DNA from: Variovorax beijingensis
GTDB lineage: Bacteria > Pseudomonadota > Gammaproteobacteria > Burkholderiales > Burkholderiaceae_C
Assembly (NCBI RefSeq): GCF_003951285.1
Contig: NZ_RXFQ01000005.1
Location: forward strand, 304,501 to 368,500
DNA length: 64,000 nucleotides
Direction: 5' to 3'
A program made the position numbers and the translations under genes. Below are positions 62,264 through 64,000 of the stretch, one piece after another. Every line of letters starts with the position of its first letter. The stretch's first letter is position 1. The notes below the pieces were generated by a model. The model saw only the letters and a list, made by a program, of their open reading frames with translations, made no database searches and was not told the DNA's origin.

Positions 62264-63036
62264 GCCTCGCCCATCGAGCCAACGCCTTCGGCGCCCGCCT
62301 GCGGCCGCTGTTCGGCATCGCCGCGCTGATCGGCCTCTGGGCCTTCGTGCATGCGACGCGCGCGGTCGACCCGGTGCTGCTGCCCTCGCCGCTCGAGGCG
62401 CTCGCGGCCTTCTGGAACGGCCTTGCGCACGGCACGCTGTGGGGCGACTTCTTCAAGACCATCGTGCGCACCGTCACCTCCTTCGGCCTTGCGCTCGTGA
62501 TCGCGGTGCCGCTCGGCATCGTGCTGGGGTCGAACGAGAAGATCTACGAATCGATCGAGTTCGCGATCGACTTCTTCCGCTCGACGCCGGCCTCGGCCAT
62601 GTTCCCGCTGTTCCTGGTGCTGTTCGGCGTCGGCGAGGCCACCAAGATCGCGGTCGCGGCCTTCGGTGCGGCGCTGGCCATCCTGTTCAACGTCGCCTAC
62701 GGCGTGATGAGCGCGCGCAAGCAGCGCCAGCTCGCAGCCAAGGTGATGGGCGCGCCGCGCTGGCGCGTGCTGACCGACGTGATCCTGCTCGAATCGATGC
62801 CGCAGGTGTTCGTCGGCATGCGCTCGGGCGTGTCGATCGCACTGGTGATCGTGATCGTGGCCGAGATGTTCATCGGCTCCACCGATGGCCTCGGCCAGCG
62901 CATCATGAACGCCCAGACCATTTTCGACATGCCCGACATGTACGCCTCGATCTTCGCGGCGGGCCTGCTCGGCTACGTGATGAACCTCGTGTTCCTGGTG
63001 GCGGAGCGGCGCTTCGTGCACTGGGGCGGAAAGTAA
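62260..63036 (+). CDS. NitT/TauT-type ABC transporter permease
   Basis: A 258-residue BPD_transp_1 permease with about six helices. [40 protein letters not shown] and [20 protein letters not shown] are typical, with the coupling EAA loop around [18 protein letters not shown]. It completes the transporter with the two genes upstream. Its TAA stop shares its last base with the start of the AtzH-like gene. Confidence 0.92.
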   Translation: MSLAHRANAFGARLRPLFGIAALIGLWAFVHATRAVDPVLLPSPLEALAAFWNGLAHGTLWGDFFKTIVRTVTSFGLALVIAVPLGIVLGSNEKIYESIEFAIDFFRSTPASAMFPLFLVLFGVGEATKIAVAAFGAALAILFNVAYGVMSARKQRQLAAKVMGAPRWRVLTDVILLESMPQVFVGMRSGVSIALVIVIVAEMFIGSTDGLGQRIMNAQTIFDMPDMYASIFAAGLLGYVMNLVFLVAERRFVHWGGK

Positions 63037-63434
63037 TGCAAGCCATGACCGTTTCCATGACCGACATCAACCTGCCCGCCGTGCTCGCCGAAGTCGAGGC
63101 CGCGTTCGCCGAGTACGAGCGCGCGCTCGTCACCAACGACGTTCCGGTGCTCGACAGGCTGTTCTGGGATTCGCCGCACACGCTGCGCTACGGCGCCGGC
63201 GAGAATCTCTACGGCTACGACGCGATACGCGCGTTCCGCCAGGGCCGGCCTGCGGTCAACCTCGAGCGCGAGATCACCGCAAGGGCCATCACCACCTTCG
63301 GTCGGGACTTTGCGGTCGCGAACGTCGAGTTCAGGCGCGCGGGCAGCGAACGCACGGGCCGCCAGAGCCAGACCTGGGCGCGCCTGCCGGAGGGCTGGCG
63401 CGTGGTGTCGGCGCACGTGAGCCTGATGGGCTAG
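63036..63434 (+). CDS. AtzH-like (DUF3225) small protein
   Basis: A 132-residue cone-fold (SnoaL/NTF2-like) protein of the AtzH-like family. [40 protein letters not shown] and [20 protein letters not shown] are the characteristic strand-helix segments. AtzH was found in the s-triazine (cyanuric acid) pathway and members often sit beside amidases. It begins at 63036, overlapping the permease stop; 63045 or 63057 are alternative starts. Its presence supports a ring-opening amide pathway for this operon. Its precise reaction here is not known. Confidence 0.85.
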   Translation: MQAMTVSMTDINLPAVLAEVEAAFAEYERALVTNDVPVLDRLFWDSPHTLRYGAGENLYGYDAIRAFRQGRPAVNLEREITARAITTFGRDFAVANVEFRRAGSERTGRQSQTWARLPEGWRVVSAHVSLMG

Positions 63435-63953
63435 CTATTTCTTCGGCTGGCCCTTCATCATGTCGACGACGTTCATCTTCATGCCGTTGCCCATGATCAT
63501 GTCGCCGGGCTTCTGCCCGGCCTTGCACGGGCCGACCCACTTTGCCTCCATGACGAAGCTCCCGCTGGACTTGCCCATCATCGGCGGCTTGTAGGTCGAG
63601 CTGCTTTCCATCCGGTAGCTGGAACCGAAGTCGCCCGTGACCACCGCGTGGCTGGTGGCGGTGGTCGTGCCCATCTTGCACACGGAATCGATCACCAGCG
63701 TGCTGCCTTCCCTGCGTATCTCCTGCTTCGAGCAGGCGTCCTTGCCCATGCCCTGCCCCATGTCGCGCAGCGCCTGGTCGGTGGCGGCGTCGATGCATTG
63801 CTGGATGGTCTGCGCCGGCGCGCCGCTGGCGCTGTCTCCCATCTTCATCTCCCACAAGCCGGGCTTGCGCGCGGGATAGTCGATGGCCAGCGCGGGCAAG
63901 GCCGTGCTGCAGGCCAGCATGAAGAGGGCAATGGCGGATGGGCGAATCTTCAT
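63435..63953 (-). CDS. DUF3617 periplasmic protein
   Basis: A 172-residue exported protein. The signal peptide ends ALPALAIDYPARKPGLWEMK, and RKPGLWEM is the usual start of DUF3617. Two cysteine pairs are suggested: CIDAATD with CSKQEIRREG, and VCKMGTTTATS with GPCKAGQKPGDM, the latter near the C-terminus as in the family. The function is unknown. It converges on the AtzH-like gene with no intergenic bases, so its stop abuts that gene's stop. Confidence 0.85.
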   Translation of the reverse strand: MKIRPSAIALFMLACSTALPALAIDYPARKPGLWEMKMGDSASGAPAQTIQQCIDAATDQALRDMGQGMGKDACSKQEIRREGSTLVIDSVCKMGTTTATSHAVVTGDFGSSYRMESSSTYKPPMMGKSSGSFVMEAKWVGPCKAGQKPGDMIMGNGMKMNVVDMMKGQPKK

Positions 63954-64000
63954 GGCGGGCTCCGCGTTGGTTCGAAGAAAAGGATGCTCGGGTTCTACCG

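Overview
The window is GC-rich chromosomal DNA with the gene repertoire of a beta-proteobacterium of the Burkholderiales, most like Variovorax or another member of the Comamonadaceae. The grounds are Bug-type tricarboxylate-transport binding proteins, many LysR regulators, a complete rut cluster, ligase-associated DNA repair genes, and REP-like elements rich in CCTTCCGGGGGAAGG. I infer the genus from memory of such gene sets; no search was run. There is no rRNA, CRISPR array, IS element or prophage. One tRNA-Arg is present.

Layout. (1) 1-10.7 kb: a partial GST; an azoreductase and LysR pair facing a TTCAG-N11-CTGAA box; an RpiR-controlled M20 peptidase and Bug binding protein; then a LysR regulator divergent from a tight six-gene operon (ketopantoate-reductase-like, VOC, MaoC, CaiB/BaiF CoA-transferase, AroE-like, AroQ-like) whose substrate I cannot name. 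(2) 10.9-24.1 kb: a two-partner secretion system, with a TpsB pore, a 2910-residue filamentous-haemagglutinin TpsA, and a NarL-type response regulator and sensor kinase directly behind it. (3) 24.3-32.0 kb: tRNA-Arg(CCG) with terminator, an AcrR-like repressor with a near-canonical operator, an AcrAB-TolC-like RND pump, and a membrane-anchored cytochrome c. (4) 32.0-34.1 kb: three small genes on the minus strand.

(5) 34.2-46.4 kb is the best-supported regulatory unit. rutABCDEF (pyrimidine ring opening) is preceded by a RutR-type box and a sigma-54-type promoter. rutR follows on the other strand. Divergent from rutR is a second operon: 2-oxoglutarate/Fe(II) dioxygenase, VOC protein, BMP-type nucleoside ABC transporter and isochorismatase-family hydrolase. 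It has its own RutR-type box placed against a consensus sigma-54 promoter. I infer that both operons belong to one nitrogen-controlled pyrimidine regulon, and that the dioxygenase may act on a pyrimidine such as thymine. RutG is absent, and the ABC transporter may replace it.

(6) 46.4-50.6 kb: an NAD-binding protein, LemA with two TPM-domain proteins, PdeM and thioredoxin 2. (7) 50.6-56.2 kb: an overlapping exonuclease, ATP-dependent ligase and DEXH-helicase operon. Three REP/BIME-like repeats lie in or beside it, two of them translated as parts of the proteins. (8) 56.3-63.4 kb: a LysR gene and an overlapping operon of ring-opening amidohydrolase (AtzD/barbiturase family), FAD monooxygenase, VOC protein, NitT/TauT-type ABC transporter and AtzH-like protein. 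This is probably a catabolic route for a nitrogen heterocycle. A DUF3617 protein closes the window.
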